From positions 310,001 to 374,000 of the forward strand of contig NZ_FOAP01000004.1 of the NCBI RefSeq assembly GCF_900109545.1: a DNA stretch of 64,000 nucleotides. Reading direction: 5' to 3'. Made by a program: the position numbers and the translations under genes. This document shows positions 35,571-46,664 of the stretch, piece by piece. Under the pieces are notes generated by a model. The model saw nothing but the letters and a program-made list of their open reading frames with translations, was not told the DNA's origin and ran no database searches. How positions within the stretch are numbered: position 1 is the first letter of the stretch; every line of letters begins with the position of its first letter. This stretch comes from Stigmatella aurantiaca. Lineage in GTDB: Bacteria; Myxococcota; Myxococcia; Myxococcales; Myxococcaceae.

Positions 35571-36815
35571 ATGATCCGTGCCTACCCCTTGCTCGCCGAG
35601 CGTCCCTCCGAGGTGGCGCTCGGGTTCCAGCGCCTGGGGCTTCCCACCACGGCCCAGGAGTATCTGCTGGAGAAGCTGCCCCAGTACCGGCTGCTGCTCA
35701 CGGGGCTGACGCGGGTCGAGGGGCGGTTTCTCGTGGGGCTCTTCGAGGCCTCCACGGCGCCCGGGCGGGAGGAGTTCCCCGTCTACATCGAGGGCAACCC
35801 GAAGACCCGGCTGGGCACGGGCCTCCTGGTGGGGCGGCGCGAGCAGTTCGAGCGGCTGGTGGCCTTCACGAAGGAGGACGCCGCGCTCGCGGGGTTGGGG
35901 GCCGCGCTCGTTCAGGGGCTGGAGTCGGTGGCGGCCCCCGCGCCGCTGCGCCTGGGCGAGCGGGACTTCGCCTTCGGGGCGCGCACCTACGTCATGGGCG
36001 TGGTGAACGTGACGCCCGACAGCTTCTCCGATGGGGGGCGCCATGCCTCGGCGGACGCCGCGATCGCCCATGGGCTGAAGCTGGCGGAGGCGGGCGCGGA
36101 CCTCCTGGACGTGGGCGGCGAGTCCACCCGGCCGGGCTCCCGCCCGGTGTCCGCGGAGGAGGAGCTGGAGCGCGTGCTGCCCGTTGTCTCCGGGCTCCGG
36201 GCGCGCACCCCCGTGCCGCTCTCGGTGGACACCACCAAGGCGGCCGTGGCGCGCGAGGTGCTCCGGGCCGGGGCGGGGTTGATCAACGACATCAGCGGCT
36301 TCCACTTCGACGCGGAGCTGCCGCGCGTGGTGGCGGAGGCCGGGGCCGCCTGCTGCCTCATGCACATGCAGGGCACGCCGGCGACGATGCAGGCCGCGCC
36401 CCACTATGAGGATCTGCTGGGGGAGGTGCTCGCCTTCCTGGAGGAGGGCCTGGCCCGGGCCGTGGCGGCCGGGGTGCCCCGGGAGCGGATCCTCGTGGAC
36501 CCCGGCATCGGCTTCGGCAAGACGCTGGGGCACAACCTGTTCCTGCTGCGCCGGTTGGCGGACCTCCGGGTGCTGGGGCTGCCGGTGCTCGTGGGCACCA
36601 GCCGGAAGGGTTTCCTGGGGGCGCTCACCGGGGGCAAGCCGGCCTCCGAACGGCTGGCGGCGACGCTGGGCTCGGTCGCTGGCATGGCGGCCCTGGGTGG
36701 GGCGGATGTCGTCCGCGTGCACGACGTGGCCGAGGCGAAGGACGTGCTCGCCGTGGTGGACGCGGTGCGCGGCGCCATGGACGGGGGCTCGGCCTATGGG
36801 GGCCGAGGTAGGTGA
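35571..36815 (+). CDS. folP: Dihydropteroate synthase with N-terminal extension
   Basis: 414 residues, about 130 longer than the usual enzyme. The C-terminal 280 residues are the DHPS TIM barrel: MGVVNVTPDSFSDGG, GGESTRPGSRPVSAEEELERV, SVDTTKAAVAREVL, NDISGF, LMHMQGTPATMQ and VGTSRKGFLGAL. It joins p-aminobenzoate to dihydropterin pyrophosphate in folate synthesis. The first 135 residues (MIRAYPLLAERPSEVALGF...) are an extra domain of unknown role. The ATG at 35571 follows the ftsH terminator by 29 bases. glmM follows after a 154-base gap in which no clear terminator was seen. Confidence 0.95.
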   Translation: MIRAYPLLAERPSEVALGFQRLGLPTTAQEYLLEKLPQYRLLLTGLTRVEGRFLVGLFEASTAPGREEFPVYIEGNPKTRLGTGLLVGRREQFERLVAFTKEDAALAGLGAALVQGLESVAAPAPLRLGERDFAFGARTYVMGVVNVTPDSFSDGGRHASADAAIAHGLKLAEAGADLLDVGGESTRPGSRPVSAEEELERVLPVVSGLRARTPVPLSVDTTKAAVAREVLRAGAGLINDISGFHFDAELPRVVAEAGAACCLMHMQGTPATMQAAPHYEDLLGEVLAFLEEGLARAVAAGVPRERILVDPGIGFGKTLGHNLFLLRRLADLRVLGLPVLVGTSRKGFLGALTGGKPASERLAATLGSVAGMAALGGADVVRVHDVAEAKDVLAVVDAVRGAMDGGSAYGGRGR

Positions 36816-36969
36816 TTGAAGGTGCAGGTCGTCAAGGGCTCTATGCACGCCGGGGAGGTTGCTCGCCGGTCCCTGGCTTCATAGCTTCGAGCCCGCACGG
36901 AACAGTGTAGGGGCCCTCCGGGATGCCCCGCAGGTATTCCGGCACGGGACAAGGTGAGAGGCGGCATAC

Positions 36970-38361
36970 ATGGCTTATAAGGTGAATATGTCTCCCAAGG
37001 AGGAGCGGGCGTCACAGAGGTTGTTCGGCACGGACGGCGTGCGCGGGGTGGCCAACGTCTACCCGATGACCGCCGAGGTCGCGATGCAGCTGGGCCGGGC
37101 CCTGGCGTACCTCATCCGCAACGGGCCGCACCGTCACCGCGTCATCATCGGCAAGGACACCCGCCTGTCGGGCTACATGCTGGAGCAGGCGCTCTCCGCG
37201 GGCATCACCTCCATGGGGGTGGATGTGTGGCTCACGGGGCCGCTGCCCACCCCGGGCATCTCCAACCTCACCACGTCCATGCGCGCGGACGCGGGCGCGG
37301 TCATCTCCGCCTCCCACAACCCGTACCAGGACAACGGCATCAAGTTCTTCTGGCGCGATGGCTTCAAGCTGCCGGACGAGACGGAAGCCAAGATTGAAGA
37401 GCTGCTGTCCACCGGCGCCATGGATGCCATCCGTCCCACGGCGGACAACGTCGGCCGGGCGTTCCGCCTGGATGACGCGCGCGGCCGTTACATCGTCTTC
37501 CTCAAGGCCACCTTCCCGCGCGAGCTGACGCTGGAGGGGATGACCATCGTCGTGGATTGCGCCAACGGCGCCGCCTACAAGACGGCCCCCGCGGTGCTCG
37601 AGGAGCTGGGCGCCAAGGTCATCACCCTGGGCGTGTCCCCGGACGGCACGAACATCAACGAGAAGTGCGGCGCGCTCCACCCGGAGAACCTGGCCCAGGC
37701 GGTGGTGGCGCACGGCGCCCAGCTGGGGCTGGCGCTGGATGGCGACGCCGACCGCCTCATCGTCGTGGACGAGAAGGGCAAGGTGGTGGATGGCGACGCC
37801 ATCATGGCCATCTGCACCAGCGAGTTGGTGGCCCGCCAGGAGCTGAAGAAGAACACGCTGGTGGCCACGGTGATGAGCAACATCGGCCTGGAGCGCGCCG
37901 TGGCGCGCTTCGGCGTCAAGGTGGCGCGCACCCGCGTGGGCGACCGCTACGTCGTCGAGGAGATGCGCAAGCACGGCTACAACCTGGGTGGCGAGCAGAG
38001 CGGACACCTGCTCTTCCTGGACCACGCCACCACGGGCGACGGCACGCTGGCGGCGCTGCAGCTCCTGGCGGTGATGTGCCGCCAGGGCAAGCCGCTCAGC
38101 GAGCTGGCCTCCATCTTCGAGCCGGTGCCGCAGACGCTGGTCAACATCACCGTGCGCCACAAGCGCGAGCTGGGCGAGCTGCCCGAGGTGATGAAGGTCA
38201 TCCAGAGCGTGGAGCAGCGCCTGGGCAGCGACGGCCGTGTGCTGGTGCGCTTCTCGGGCACCGAGCCCAAGGTGCGCATCCTCATCGAGGGCGAGGACGC
38301 GGCGCGCAACGAGGCCCTGGCGCGGGAAATCGCCGAGGCGCTCTCGCGAGCGCTGAACTGA
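36970..38361 (+). CDS. glmM: Phosphoglucosamine mutase
   Basis: 463 residues. It interconverts glucosamine-6-phosphate and glucosamine-1-phosphate for UDP-GlcNAc and so for peptidoglycan and LPS. The active serine loop is [15 protein letters not shown] (Ser near 115), the metal loop is DGDADRLIV, the sugar-binding loop [10 protein letters not shown], and the phosphate-binding loop [11 protein letters not shown]. The start FGTDGVRG is the family hallmark. Two starts are possible; ATG at 36970 has GAGGCGG upstream, and ATG at 36988 has AAGGTG. The folP-glmM order is common in bacteria. Confidence 0.95.
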   Translation: MAYKVNMSPKEERASQRLFGTDGVRGVANVYPMTAEVAMQLGRALAYLIRNGPHRHRVIIGKDTRLSGYMLEQALSAGITSMGVDVWLTGPLPTPGISNLTTSMRADAGAVISASHNPYQDNGIKFFWRDGFKLPDETEAKIEELLSTGAMDAIRPTADNVGRAFRLDDARGRYIVFLKATFPRELTLEGMTIVVDCANGAAYKTAPAVLEELGAKVITLGVSPDGTNINEKCGALHPENLAQAVVAHGAQLGLALDGDADRLIVVDEKGKVVDGDAIMAICTSELVARQELKKNTLVATVMSNIGLERAVARFGVKVARTRVGDRYVVEEMRKHGYNLGGEQSGHLLFLDHATTGDGTLAALQLLAVMCRQGKPLSELASIFEPVPQTLVNITVRHKRELGELPEVMKVIQSVEQRLGSDGRVLVRFSGTEPKVRILIEGEDAARNEALAREIAEALSRALN

Positions 38362-38371
38362 CCCGGCGTTG

Positions 38372-38412
38372 TTGACTTCCGCGCGCCGGCCACGAATAGA
38401 AGGGCCGGCGCG
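38372..38412 (+). promoter_or_regulatory. Possible promoter with overlapping 10-bp dyad before pdxJ
   Basis: TTGACT (38372-38377) with a poor -10 AATAGA after 17 bases. An inverted repeat, CGCGCCGGCC (38382-38391) with GGCCGGCGCG (38403-38412), covers the spacer and -10. The dyad could instead be a glmM terminator, though no T-run follows. Confidence 0.3.
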
Positions 38413-38460
38413 GACCGGGACGTGGGATGCCCGAAGCCCTCCGTGCGTGAGGAGTGGCCG

Positions 38461-39186
38461 ATGACTCAGCGATTGGGTGTGAACGTGGACCACGTGGCGA
38501 CGCTGCGGCAGGCGCGGCGCACCCCGTATCCGGATCCCGTGACGGCCGCGGCGCTGGCGGAGCTGGCCGGTGCGCGGCAGATCACCATTCACCTCCGCGA
38601 GGACCGGCGCCACATCCAGGACCGCGACCTGCGCATCCTCCGGGAGACGTGCCAGACGCTGCTCAACCTGGAGATGGCGGCCACCGCGGAGATGGTGAAG
38701 ATCGCCTACGAGTACAAGCCGGACGTGGTGACGCTGGTGCCCGAGCGGCGCGAGGAGCTCACCACCGAGGGCGGGCTCGACGTGACGGGCCAGCGCGAGG
38801 CGGTGGCGAAGATCATCAAGAACCTCAAGGACGGGGAGATCATCGTCTCGCTGTTCATCGATCCGGATTTGGACCAGGTGCGCGCGGCGCACAAGGTGGA
38901 TGCCAACCGCATCGAGCTGCACACGGGGCGCTACTGCGAGGCGCGCAACGAGCGCGAGCGGGCGCGGGAGCTCGGCCGCATCGTGGACGCGGCCAAGAGC
39001 GCGGCGAAGCTGGGCATGAGCGTGGCGGCGGGCCACGGGCTCAACTACGACAACGTGCAGCCCATCGCGCGCATCCAGGAGATCGACGAGCTGAACATCG
39101 GCCATGCCATCGTGGCGCGCGCGGTGCTGGTGGGCTTCGAGCGCGCGGTGCGTGAGATGCTGGAGCTGATGCGCGACCCGGGGTAG
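38461..39186 (+). CDS. pdxJ: Pyridoxine 5'-phosphate synthase
   Basis: 241 residues, normal length. The start [18 protein letters not shown], then [35 protein letters not shown] and [10 protein letters not shown] are the PdxJ signatures. It condenses 3-amino-2-oxopropyl phosphate with 1-deoxyxylulose 5-phosphate to make pyridoxine 5'-phosphate. It supplies PLP, which the local aminomutase and other enzymes use. It heads a tight set pdxJ-acpS-nnrDE-tsaE (gaps 3, 2 and a 4-base overlap). The ATG at 38461 follows GAGGAG. Confidence 0.96.
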   Translation: MTQRLGVNVDHVATLRQARRTPYPDPVTAAALAELAGARQITIHLREDRRHIQDRDLRILRETCQTLLNLEMAATAEMVKIAYEYKPDVVTLVPERREELTTEGGLDVTGQREAVAKIIKNLKDGEIIVSLFIDPDLDQVRAAHKVDANRIELHTGRYCEARNERERARELGRIVDAAKSAAKLGMSVAAGHGLNYDNVQPIARIQEIDELNIGHAIVARAVLVGFERAVREMLELMRDPG

Positions 39187-39189
39187 GCG

Positions 39190-39567
39190 ATGGCGATTGT
39201 CGGGCTGGGCATGGACATCTGCTCGGTGGAGCGCATCCAGCGCATCCTCCAAGGGCCGCGCGGCGAGCGCTTCCTGGAGCGCGTGTACACGGCCGCCGAG
39301 CGGGCCCTGTGCAGCGGCCGGGCGGACGCGGCCAGCGCCTATGCGGCGCGCTTCGCCGCGAAGGAAGCCCTGGTGAAGGCGCTGGGCGCGCCCCCGGGGC
39401 TGAGCTGGCAGGACATGGAGGTGGTGCGGGGCGTGGGCATGCCGCGCTTCGTCCTCTCCGGCGTGGCCCACGAGGTGATGGAGCGGCGGCGGCTGGATGC
39501 GCTGCTGACGATGACCCATGACGCGGGGGTGGCCGCGGCCACCGTCATCCTGCAGGAGCGAGTCTGA
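39190..39567 (+). CDS. acpS: Holo-[acyl-carrier-protein] synthase
   Basis: 125 residues. The signature GLGMDICSVERI carries the metal-binding Asp, and RFAAKEALVKALG carries the Glu that also binds metal. It transfers the 4'-phosphopantetheine group of CoA to apo-ACP. The gene lies 3 bases after pdxJ and 2 bases before nnrDE, in one operon. Confidence 0.95.
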   Translation: MAIVGLGMDICSVERIQRILQGPRGERFLERVYTAAERALCSGRADAASAYAARFAAKEALVKALGAPPGLSWQDMEVVRGVGMPRFVLSGVAHEVMERRRLDALLTMTHDAGVAAATVILQERV

Positions 39568-39569
39568 CG

Positions 39570-41105
39570 ATGCAGTGGGTCCTGACCGCCGCACAGATGC
39601 GCGAGGCCGAGCAGGCCGCCGAGTCCCAGCACGGAATGCCCTCGGCGCTGCTCATGGAGAACGCGGGCCGGGCCCTGGCCGAGGTGGCCCGGAGCGTGGC
39701 GGGCCCCCAGGCGCGCTTCAACGTCGTCTGCGGCCCGGGCAACAACGGTGGGGACGGGCTGGTGGCCGCGCGCTTCCTGCTGGAGGGCGGGGCGCGCCTG
39801 TCCGTGGCCGTGGTGGGCGAGCGCGGCAAGCTGACCGCCGAGGCCCAGCGCAACCTGAAGGCGCTGGAGTCCGCCGCCTTCACGGCGCAGTCCCTGGAGG
39901 CCCTGCCGGAGCTGGGGCCAGGGGACGTGGTGGTGGATGCCCTCTTTGGCACCGGGCTCAGCCGGGCGCCCGCGGGGCCGTTCGCGGAGGCCATCCAGCG
40001 CATCGAGCGGTGGCGTGGGGCCGGGGCCCGGGTGGTGGCCGCCGACGTGCCCTCCGGCTTGCAGAGCGACACGGGCGAGCCCTTCAGCCCGTGCGTGGAG
40101 GCGGACGTCACCGTCGCCTTCGGGCTGTTCAAGCGGGGGCAGCTCCTGGAGCCGGGCGCCTCGCTGTGCGGCGAGGTGCGGCGCGTGGACATCGGGCTGT
40201 CCCTGGCGGCGGCCCGGAGCCTCACGGGGCCCGGGGTGCCGCGCCTCGTGGAGGAGGCCGATGCCCGGGGGGCCCTGCCGGCCCGGCGCGCGGACAGCCA
40301 CAAGGGGACGTATGGGCACGTGCTGGGCGTAGCCGGCAGCCGGGGCAAGTCGGGCGCGGCGGCGCTCCTGGCCCGGGCGGCGCTGCGCTCCGGGGCGGGG
40401 CTCGTCTCCGTGGCCACCCGCGCGGAGGTGCTGGAGGGCGTGATGGCCCACGCGCCCGAAATCATGGGCATTCCCCTGGAGGCCTCGGGGCCCTTGGGCC
40501 TCGCGGACCTGGAGCCGTTGCTCGCGGCCGCCGAGGGCAAGGATGCGCTCGTCATCGGTCCGGGCATTCCCCGGGGGCCGGAGACGGGCCAGCTCATCGG
40601 AGAATTGCTCGCGCGCGTGGACGCGGACGTGGTGCTGGACGCGGATGCGCTCAACGCCGTGGCCTCGGACCTGAGCGTTCTGCGCCGCGCGAAGCGCCAG
40701 GTGGTGCTCACGCCCCATCCGGGCGAGATGGCCCGCCTCACGGGGTTGTCCACGAAGGACGTCCAGGCCCGCCGTATGGAGGTGGCCCGGGACTTCGCGA
40801 TGGAGCACGGGGTGACGCTCGTGCTCAAGGGCACCCGGACGCTCACCGTGAGCGCCGATGGGGACCTCTTCATCAACCCCACGGGCAACCCGGGCATGGC
40901 CACGGGCGGCACGGGGGATGTGCTCTCCGGCATCTGTGGCGCGTTCCTCGCGCAGGGCTTCCCGGTCCCGGACGCCATCTGGGCCGCCGTCTACACCCAC
41001 GGCCTCGCGGGAGATCTCGCCGCGCGGCGCAGCGGCAAGGTGGGGCTCATCGCGGGGGACCTCCTCCAGGGGCTGTGCGACGTCTGGACGCGGTGGGAGC
41101 GGTGA
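39570..41105 (+). CDS. nnrDE: Bifunctional NAD(P)H-hydrate epimerase / ADP-dependent NAD(P)H-hydrate dehydratase
   Basis: 511 residues, the full fused form. The N-terminal YjeF epimerase half shows CGPGNNGGDGLVAARFL and VDALFGTGLSR. The C-terminal kinase-like dehydratase half has SHKGTYGHVLGVAGS, VLTPHPGEMARLTG and NPTGNPGMATGGTGDVLSG. It repairs damaged NADHX and NADPHX. Its stop overlaps the GTG of tsaE (GTGA). Gene symbol by function; some annotations use nnrD/nnrE or yjeF. Confidence 0.94.
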   Translation: MQWVLTAAQMREAEQAAESQHGMPSALLMENAGRALAEVARSVAGPQARFNVVCGPGNNGGDGLVAARFLLEGGARLSVAVVGERGKLTAEAQRNLKALESAAFTAQSLEALPELGPGDVVVDALFGTGLSRAPAGPFAEAIQRIERWRGAGARVVAADVPSGLQSDTGEPFSPCVEADVTVAFGLFKRGQLLEPGASLCGEVRRVDIGLSLAAARSLTGPGVPRLVEEADARGALPARRADSHKGTYGHVLGVAGSRGKSGAAALLARAALRSGAGLVSVATRAEVLEGVMAHAPEIMGIPLEASGPLGLADLEPLLAAAEGKDALVIGPGIPRGPETGQLIGELLARVDADVVLDADALNAVASDLSVLRRAKRQVVLTPHPGEMARLTGLSTKDVQARRMEVARDFAMEHGVTLVLKGTRTLTVSADGDLFINPTGNPGMATGGTGDVLSGICGAFLAQGFPVPDAIWAAVYTHGLAGDLAARRSGKVGLIAGDLLQGLCDVWTRWER

Positions 41106-41578
41106 GCCCTCCCACCCTGACGCGCACCGTGCGCTCCGAGTCTCCCGAGGAAACGCACCGGCTGGGCGTGCGCCTGGGCACGCTGCTTCAGCCCGGGGAC
41201 TTCATCGGCCTCGTGGGAGACCTGGGGGCTGGCAAGACGCACCTGGTGCGGGGGGTGGCGGAGGGGGCCGAGGTGCCTCGCTCGGAGGTCGCCAGCCCCA
41301 CGTTCGCCATCGTCTATCCCTACAGCGGGCGCATTCCGCTGTACCACGCGGACCTCTACCGCATCGCGGACGAGGACGAGCTCTACGCCACGGGGTTCTT
41401 CGATCTCGTGGGAGGCCCGGGTGCGGTGCTGGTGGAGTGGTTGGATCAGGTGCCGGGGGCGGCGCCGCGCGAGTTCCTGCGCCTCACCTTGCGCCCCTCC
41501 GGGGAGGACGCCCGGGAGCTTCAGGCCGAGGCCTTCGGGGCCCGGCCCGCGGCGCTGCTGACCGCCTGGCTGCCGTGA
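41102..41578 (+). CDS. tsaE: tRNA threonylcarbamoyladenosine synthesis ATPase TsaE
   Basis: 158 residues from a GTG start overlapping nnrDE by 4 bases. The P-loop is GDLGAGKTHLVRG, followed by ASPTFAIVYPYSG and the conserved LYHADLYRIADEDEL. It works with TsaB, TsaC and TsaD to make the t6A37 modification of ANN-decoding tRNAs, including the tRNA-Thr found in this window. The last gene of the pdxJ operon; the next gene converges 1 base away. Confidence 0.95.
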   Translation: MSPPTLTRTVRSESPEETHRLGVRLGTLLQPGDFIGLVGDLGAGKTHLVRGVAEGAEVPRSEVASPTFAIVYPYSGRIPLYHADLYRIADEDELYATGFFDLVGGPGAVLVEWLDQVPGAAPREFLRLTLRPSGEDARELQAEAFGARPAALLTAWLP

Positions 41579-41579
41579 A

Positions 41580-42401
41580 TCAGCGCGACAGGGCGAAGTC
41601 CTGCACGGACCAGCGGTGCAGGACGAGCTGGCCATCCACGCCGACGATCCCCTCCTCGGGGATCTCCTCCCAGCCAGTCTGATCGCCGCACAGCGCTTCG
41701 CTGGCGATGACGAGCTGATCGAGCCGCGTGCCCGTCGGCAAGAGGGTCTTCCCACAAGCCCCGCGGCGCCCATCGCTGATGAAGAGCGTGCGGTGCCGGC
41801 GCGTGGCCACCATCACCTCCCCATCCGTGGCGAGGAAGTTCATCGCCGAGCGGGGCTGGCCCGGCTTGTCGGTGAGCTCCGCCACCAACTGCATCGTCTC
41901 GGCGAGCGCGCGCGCCACGTCGTCCACCCGCGCCGGCGCATCCAGCGCGGTCCGCGCGGACAGCCGGGTGAGGAAGAGGTAGAGGCAGCGCTCCGAGTCC
42001 GTCGTGCCCTGGATGTTCACGCGGAACTCCGGGTGGATGAGCGCCTCCAGGGCCTTCTGGTGCTGGGGGAAGTCTCTCAGCGTGCCGTTGTGCACGAACG
42101 ACCAGCGGCCGTGCAGGAACGGGTGCGAGTTGCGCATCTCGACCGCCCCCACGGAGGCCAGGCGGACATGCGCCACCACGGTGTGCGAGGACACCAGGCT
42201 GCTCACCCGGTGGAAGTCCGGATCGCTGTGGGCCGCGCCCACACCGTGCGCCACGCGAGGCGTGGGATCCGCCCCGTAGGCGGCGATTCCCCAACCATCC
42301 TTGTGTTCACGTGACTGGATGACGAGCGAGTTCTTTTGCGTCACCAGCGAGGGATGAACGGCGGCGGGAACTGCGGAGCGGAATCCAAACAGGCGGCACA
42401 T
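41580..42401 (-). CDS. Class II glutamine amidotransferase, YafJ/EgtC-like
   Basis: 273 residues. The N-terminal nucleophile Cys2 is in MCRLFGFRS. Further Ntn-hydrolase landmarks are HKDGWGIAAYG, HVRLASVG, NSHPFLHGRWSFVHNG and GTTDSERCLYLFL. It should release ammonia from glutamine or cleave a related gamma-glutamyl bond. The physiological substrate is unknown; the ergothioneine hydrolase EgtC is a related but not proven option. It lies downstream of hutI on the same strand after an 85-base gap with two dyads. Confidence 0.88.
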   Translation of the reverse strand: MCRLFGFRSAVPAAVHPSLVTQKNSLVIQSREHKDGWGIAAYGADPTPRVAHGVGAAHSDPDFHRVSSLVSSHTVVAHVRLASVGAVEMRNSHPFLHGRWSFVHNGTLRDFPQHQKALEALIHPEFRVNIQGTTDSERCLYLFLTRLSARTALDAPARVDDVARALAETMQLVAELTDKPGQPRSAMNFLATDGEVMVATRRHRTLFISDGRRGACGKTLLPTGTRLDQLVIASEALCGDQTGWEEIPEEGIVGVDGQLVLHRWSVQDFALSR

Positions 42402-42420
42402 GGCTTTCGAGAATGATAAC

Positions 42421-42436
42421 TCCAGCCTTGGCTGGA
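42421..42436 (-). terminator. Short perfect dyad between hutI and the amidotransferase gene
   Basis: TCCAGCC-TT-GGCTGGA (42421-42436), functionally a 6-bp stem with a CTTG loop. It lies between hutI and the downstream gene on the minus strand. The next bases have no T-run, so a terminator role is uncertain. A second dyad, GTTAAA-N6-TTTAAC (42474-42491), overlaps the hutI stop. Confidence 0.35.
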
Positions 42437-42486
42437 TGGGCGTGTCCTCCGGGATGGCCAGAGTGTAGAGGACGTTAAATTCCTCT

Positions 42487-43755
42487 TTAACAACAGTTCG
42501 CCGCGTCCATCCGAGACACCACCACGCGACCTGACTTCAACACCGAGCGAGCGTGATTCACTCCGAGGTGGTAGGGCAGATGTTGATGGTTTGAGCACGA
42601 ATAAATAACGAGATCGGCTTTATCACCCACGGCCAGCCTGCCTTGAGAGGGCAAGTCCAGGGCGAGCGCCGCTCCCCGGGTGGCCGCCCAGTACGCCTCG
42701 GCCGCCGTCAGCCCGTTTTCCAGGCAGGCAAGTCCCAGGGCCAGGGGCAGATTCTCCGACATGGCCGAACCCGGATTCACGTTGGTGCCCAAAGCAACGT
42801 TGACGCCCGCGTCGCGCAGCTTGCGGCCGGGGGCATAGGGGCGCATGCGCAGGAAGAGGGTGGAGGTGGGCACGAGCACGGCGGTGACGTCCGCCTCGGC
42901 CAGCGCGCGGATGCCGGCCTCGCTCACGTGCTCCAGGTGGTCCACCGTGGCCGCGCCCAGCTCGGCGGCCAGCTCCGCGCCCCCGCCCGAGGTGAGCTGA
43001 TCGCCATGCAGCCGGGGCCGCAGCCCCAGGGCCTTGGCGGCCCCCAGGAGCCTGCGCGCCTCGTCCGGCGTGAAGGCGCTCTGCTCGACGAAGATGTCGC
43101 AGAAGCGGGCCAGGCCCTCCTGGGCCACGGCGGGGAGGATCTCCTGGACGCACAGCTCCACGTAGGCCTCCCGGCGGCCCTTGTACTCCTCGGGCACGGC
43201 GTGGGCGCACAGCAGCGTGGGCACCAGCTCCACCGGCGTGAGCGGCGCCAGCTGGCGCACCACGCGCAGCATCTTCAGCTCGCTCTCCAGGTCCAGCCCG
43301 TAGCCGCTCTTCACCTCGGCCGTGGTGACGCCGTACTCCAGCAGCCGCTGGAGGCGGGGCAGGGCGAGCCGGATGAGCTCCTCCTCGCTCGCGGCCCGCG
43401 TGGCGCGCACGGTGCTGACGATGCCGCCGCCGGCCTGGGCGATCTGCAGGTAGGTGGCGCCCTGGCAGCGCAGATCGAACTCGGAGGCGCGCTCGCCCGC
43501 GAACACCAGGTGCGTGTGGGGATCCACGAAGCCTGGACCCACGAACATGCCCCCGGCATCCAGCACCTGGGTGCCCGCCGTCACGGCGCCGGGCGGCAGC
43601 TGCGCCTCGGGGCCCACCCAGGCCACCCGGCCGCCGCGCACCCCCACGCAGGCCTGGGGCTTCGGGGTGAGGGCACGCTCGGCGGGCTCACGGTGGGAGC
43701 CCTCGACGGTGAGCACTTCGGAGGTGTTGCGAATCAACAGGTCCAGCGGTTCCAT
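42487..43755 (-). CDS. hutI: Imidazolonepropionase
   Basis: 422 residues. It hydrolyses 4-imidazolone-5-propionate to N-formimino-glutamate, the third step of histidine degradation. The amidohydrolase metal site starts with VDPHTHLVFAGER. Further landmarks are KSGYGLDLESELKMLRV, LHGDQLTSGGGAELAAELGA, and DHLEHVSEAGI. It follows the lipoprotein gene with no gap (stop then ATG). The pathway partner hutU is just upstream, but hutH is not in the window. Confidence 0.95.
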   Translation of the reverse strand: MEPLDLLIRNTSEVLTVEGSHREPAERALTPKPQACVGVRGGRVAWVGPEAQLPPGAVTAGTQVLDAGGMFVGPGFVDPHTHLVFAGERASEFDLRCQGATYLQIAQAGGGIVSTVRATRAASEEELIRLALPRLQRLLEYGVTTAEVKSGYGLDLESELKMLRVVRQLAPLTPVELVPTLLCAHAVPEEYKGRREAYVELCVQEILPAVAQEGLARFCDIFVEQSAFTPDEARRLLGAAKALGLRPRLHGDQLTSGGGAELAAELGAATVDHLEHVSEAGIRALAEADVTAVLVPTSTLFLRMRPYAPGRKLRDAGVNVALGTNVNPGSAMSENLPLALGLACLENGLTAAEAYWAATRGAALALDLPSQGRLAVGDKADLVIYSCSNHQHLPYHLGVNHARSVLKSGRVVVSRMDAANCC

Positions 43756-44475
43756 TCAGAGTCCCCACCTCGCCCCGGCGATGGGCGCGTTCCAGGTGCT
43801 GGAGCTTCCCGTCTTGGCCCGGCCAAAGCCTCCCGACAGCTCGAGCCGTCCCCGGGGGCCCAGGGGAAATTGCACCGCGAGGGCAGCGCCGTAATAGAGC
43901 GCGGTGGCCCGGGTGCCCTCGGAGAAGACCCGGTGGACGCCGAAGAAGGGCACCACCCCCAGGGCGACCCCCGGCTCCGGGGTGAGCGACAGGGCCATGG
44001 AGCTCTCCGCGCCGAGGAGGCTTCCCGGCCCCCCGCGCGAGCTGAGGCCGAAGTCCGTGGCACCGCGCAGCACGAGCGCCGGGGAGAGGCCCCAGCGGGG
44101 GTTGCCCACGTACGTCGAGAGGCCTGTGTAGAGGCCGTAGCCGGGCAGGGGCAGGGGGTAGAAGAACTCTCCCTGCACCCCCATGTGCAGGAACAGCCGC
44201 TCGTTGATCGGCTCGGTGAAGGCCACGTCGTAGGCCAGGGACCACTGCTGCGTGGAGAAGCTGGTCTCGTTGCCCGCGAAGTCTGCGGGGTCCACGTTGT
44301 TCTCGAAGGGGGCCGACAGGCGCGGGCCCCCGCGCAGGCCCGCCTGGAAGAAGGAGTGCTCCGGGTTGCCCGGCCCCAGCCGCATCACCATGGGGCTCAT
44401 GGTGGCGGGCGCGCAGCCCGCGAGCCACGCCAGCACCCCGAGCCCGAGGAGCGCCTTCACGTGTCCACCCCGCAT
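43756..44475 (-). CDS. Lipoprotein of unknown function within the hut operon
   Basis: 239 residues. The N-terminus MRGGHVKALLGLGVLAWLAGC ends in a lipobox (LAGC), so the mature protein is probably an outer-membrane lipoprotein. The rest is rich in alternating hydrophobic/Gly-Ser-Thr strands (for example LFLHMGVQGEFFYPLPLPG, ALYYGAALAVQFPLGPRG), suggesting a small beta-barrel. No family is recognised. It starts 8 bases after hutU and ends exactly where hutI begins, so it is co-translated with the histidine pathway. A substrate-uptake or surface role is a guess. Start ATG 44475 has GAGG upstream; GTG 44460 is an alternative. Confidence 0.82.
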   Translation of the reverse strand: MRGGHVKALLGLGVLAWLAGCAPATMSPMVMRLGPGNPEHSFFQAGLRGGPRLSAPFENNVDPADFAGNETSFSTQQWSLAYDVAFTEPINERLFLHMGVQGEFFYPLPLPGYGLYTGLSTYVGNPRWGLSPALVLRGATDFGLSSRGGPGSLLGAESSMALSLTPEPGVALGVVPFFGVHRVFSEGTRATALYYGAALAVQFPLGPRGRLELSGGFGRAKTGSSSTWNAPIAGARWGL

Positions 44476-44483
44476 GCCGGGCC

Positions 44484-46139
<1,656 letters not shown>

Positions 46140-46289
46140 TCAGGGACTCCGTCGATTCGTGAAACGGCAGATGGACCACTACCCAGATTATCCGAACCGG
46201 ACACTCGCCCAGCGCGTCATTTGCCGCAGATTGAACGCGGGGGGGCCGCGTGCGTTAATCCTGGATGCCTCAGCTGGGGGGGAAGGCAC

Positions 46290-46664
46290 ATGTTCACTCA
46301 AAAGAAGATTTTACTGGTTGATGATTCACCCACGGTGCTGCTGATGGAGCGGCTGCTCCTTCAGGACGAGCCCTATGCCTTGCTGAGCGCTAGCAACGGC
46401 ATGGAGGCGGTGGAGGCCGCGTTCGCGCAGCAGCCCGACCTCATCCTCATGGACGTGGTGATGCCGGGGATGGACGGCTTCGAGGTGTGCCGGATCCTCC
46501 GCTCCGACAGGAGCACGTGCACCACCCCCATCATCCTGGTCACGACGAAGGCGAGCCTGGAGCACGTGGAGCAGGGCTACGAGAGCGGCTGCAACGACTA
46601 CGTCACCAAGCCATTCAATGGGAATGAGCTGAGGGCGAAGATCGAAAACTTCCTGGGCCGCTAG
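46290..46664 (+). CDS. Stand-alone CheY-like response regulator receiver
   Basis: 124 residues, one receiver domain only. The acidic pair is in ILLVDDSPT, the phosphoacceptor Asp in LILMDVVMPGMDG, and the Thr and Lys in ILVTTKAS and DYVTKPF. All residues for phosphorylation are present. It starts an operon: the next gene's ATG directly follows its stop, and that gene encodes a GAF-CheD protein, then an Hpt protein. It likely receives phosphate from a histidine kinase through the Hpt and passes a signal to a chemotaxis-type system. GGGGGGAAGG precedes the ATG. Confidence 0.93.
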   Translation: MFTQKKILLVDDSPTVLLMERLLLQDEPYALLSASNGMEAVEAAFAQQPDLILMDVVMPGMDGFEVCRILRSDRSTCTTPIILVTTKASLEHVEQGYESGCNDYVTKPFNGNELRAKIENFLGR

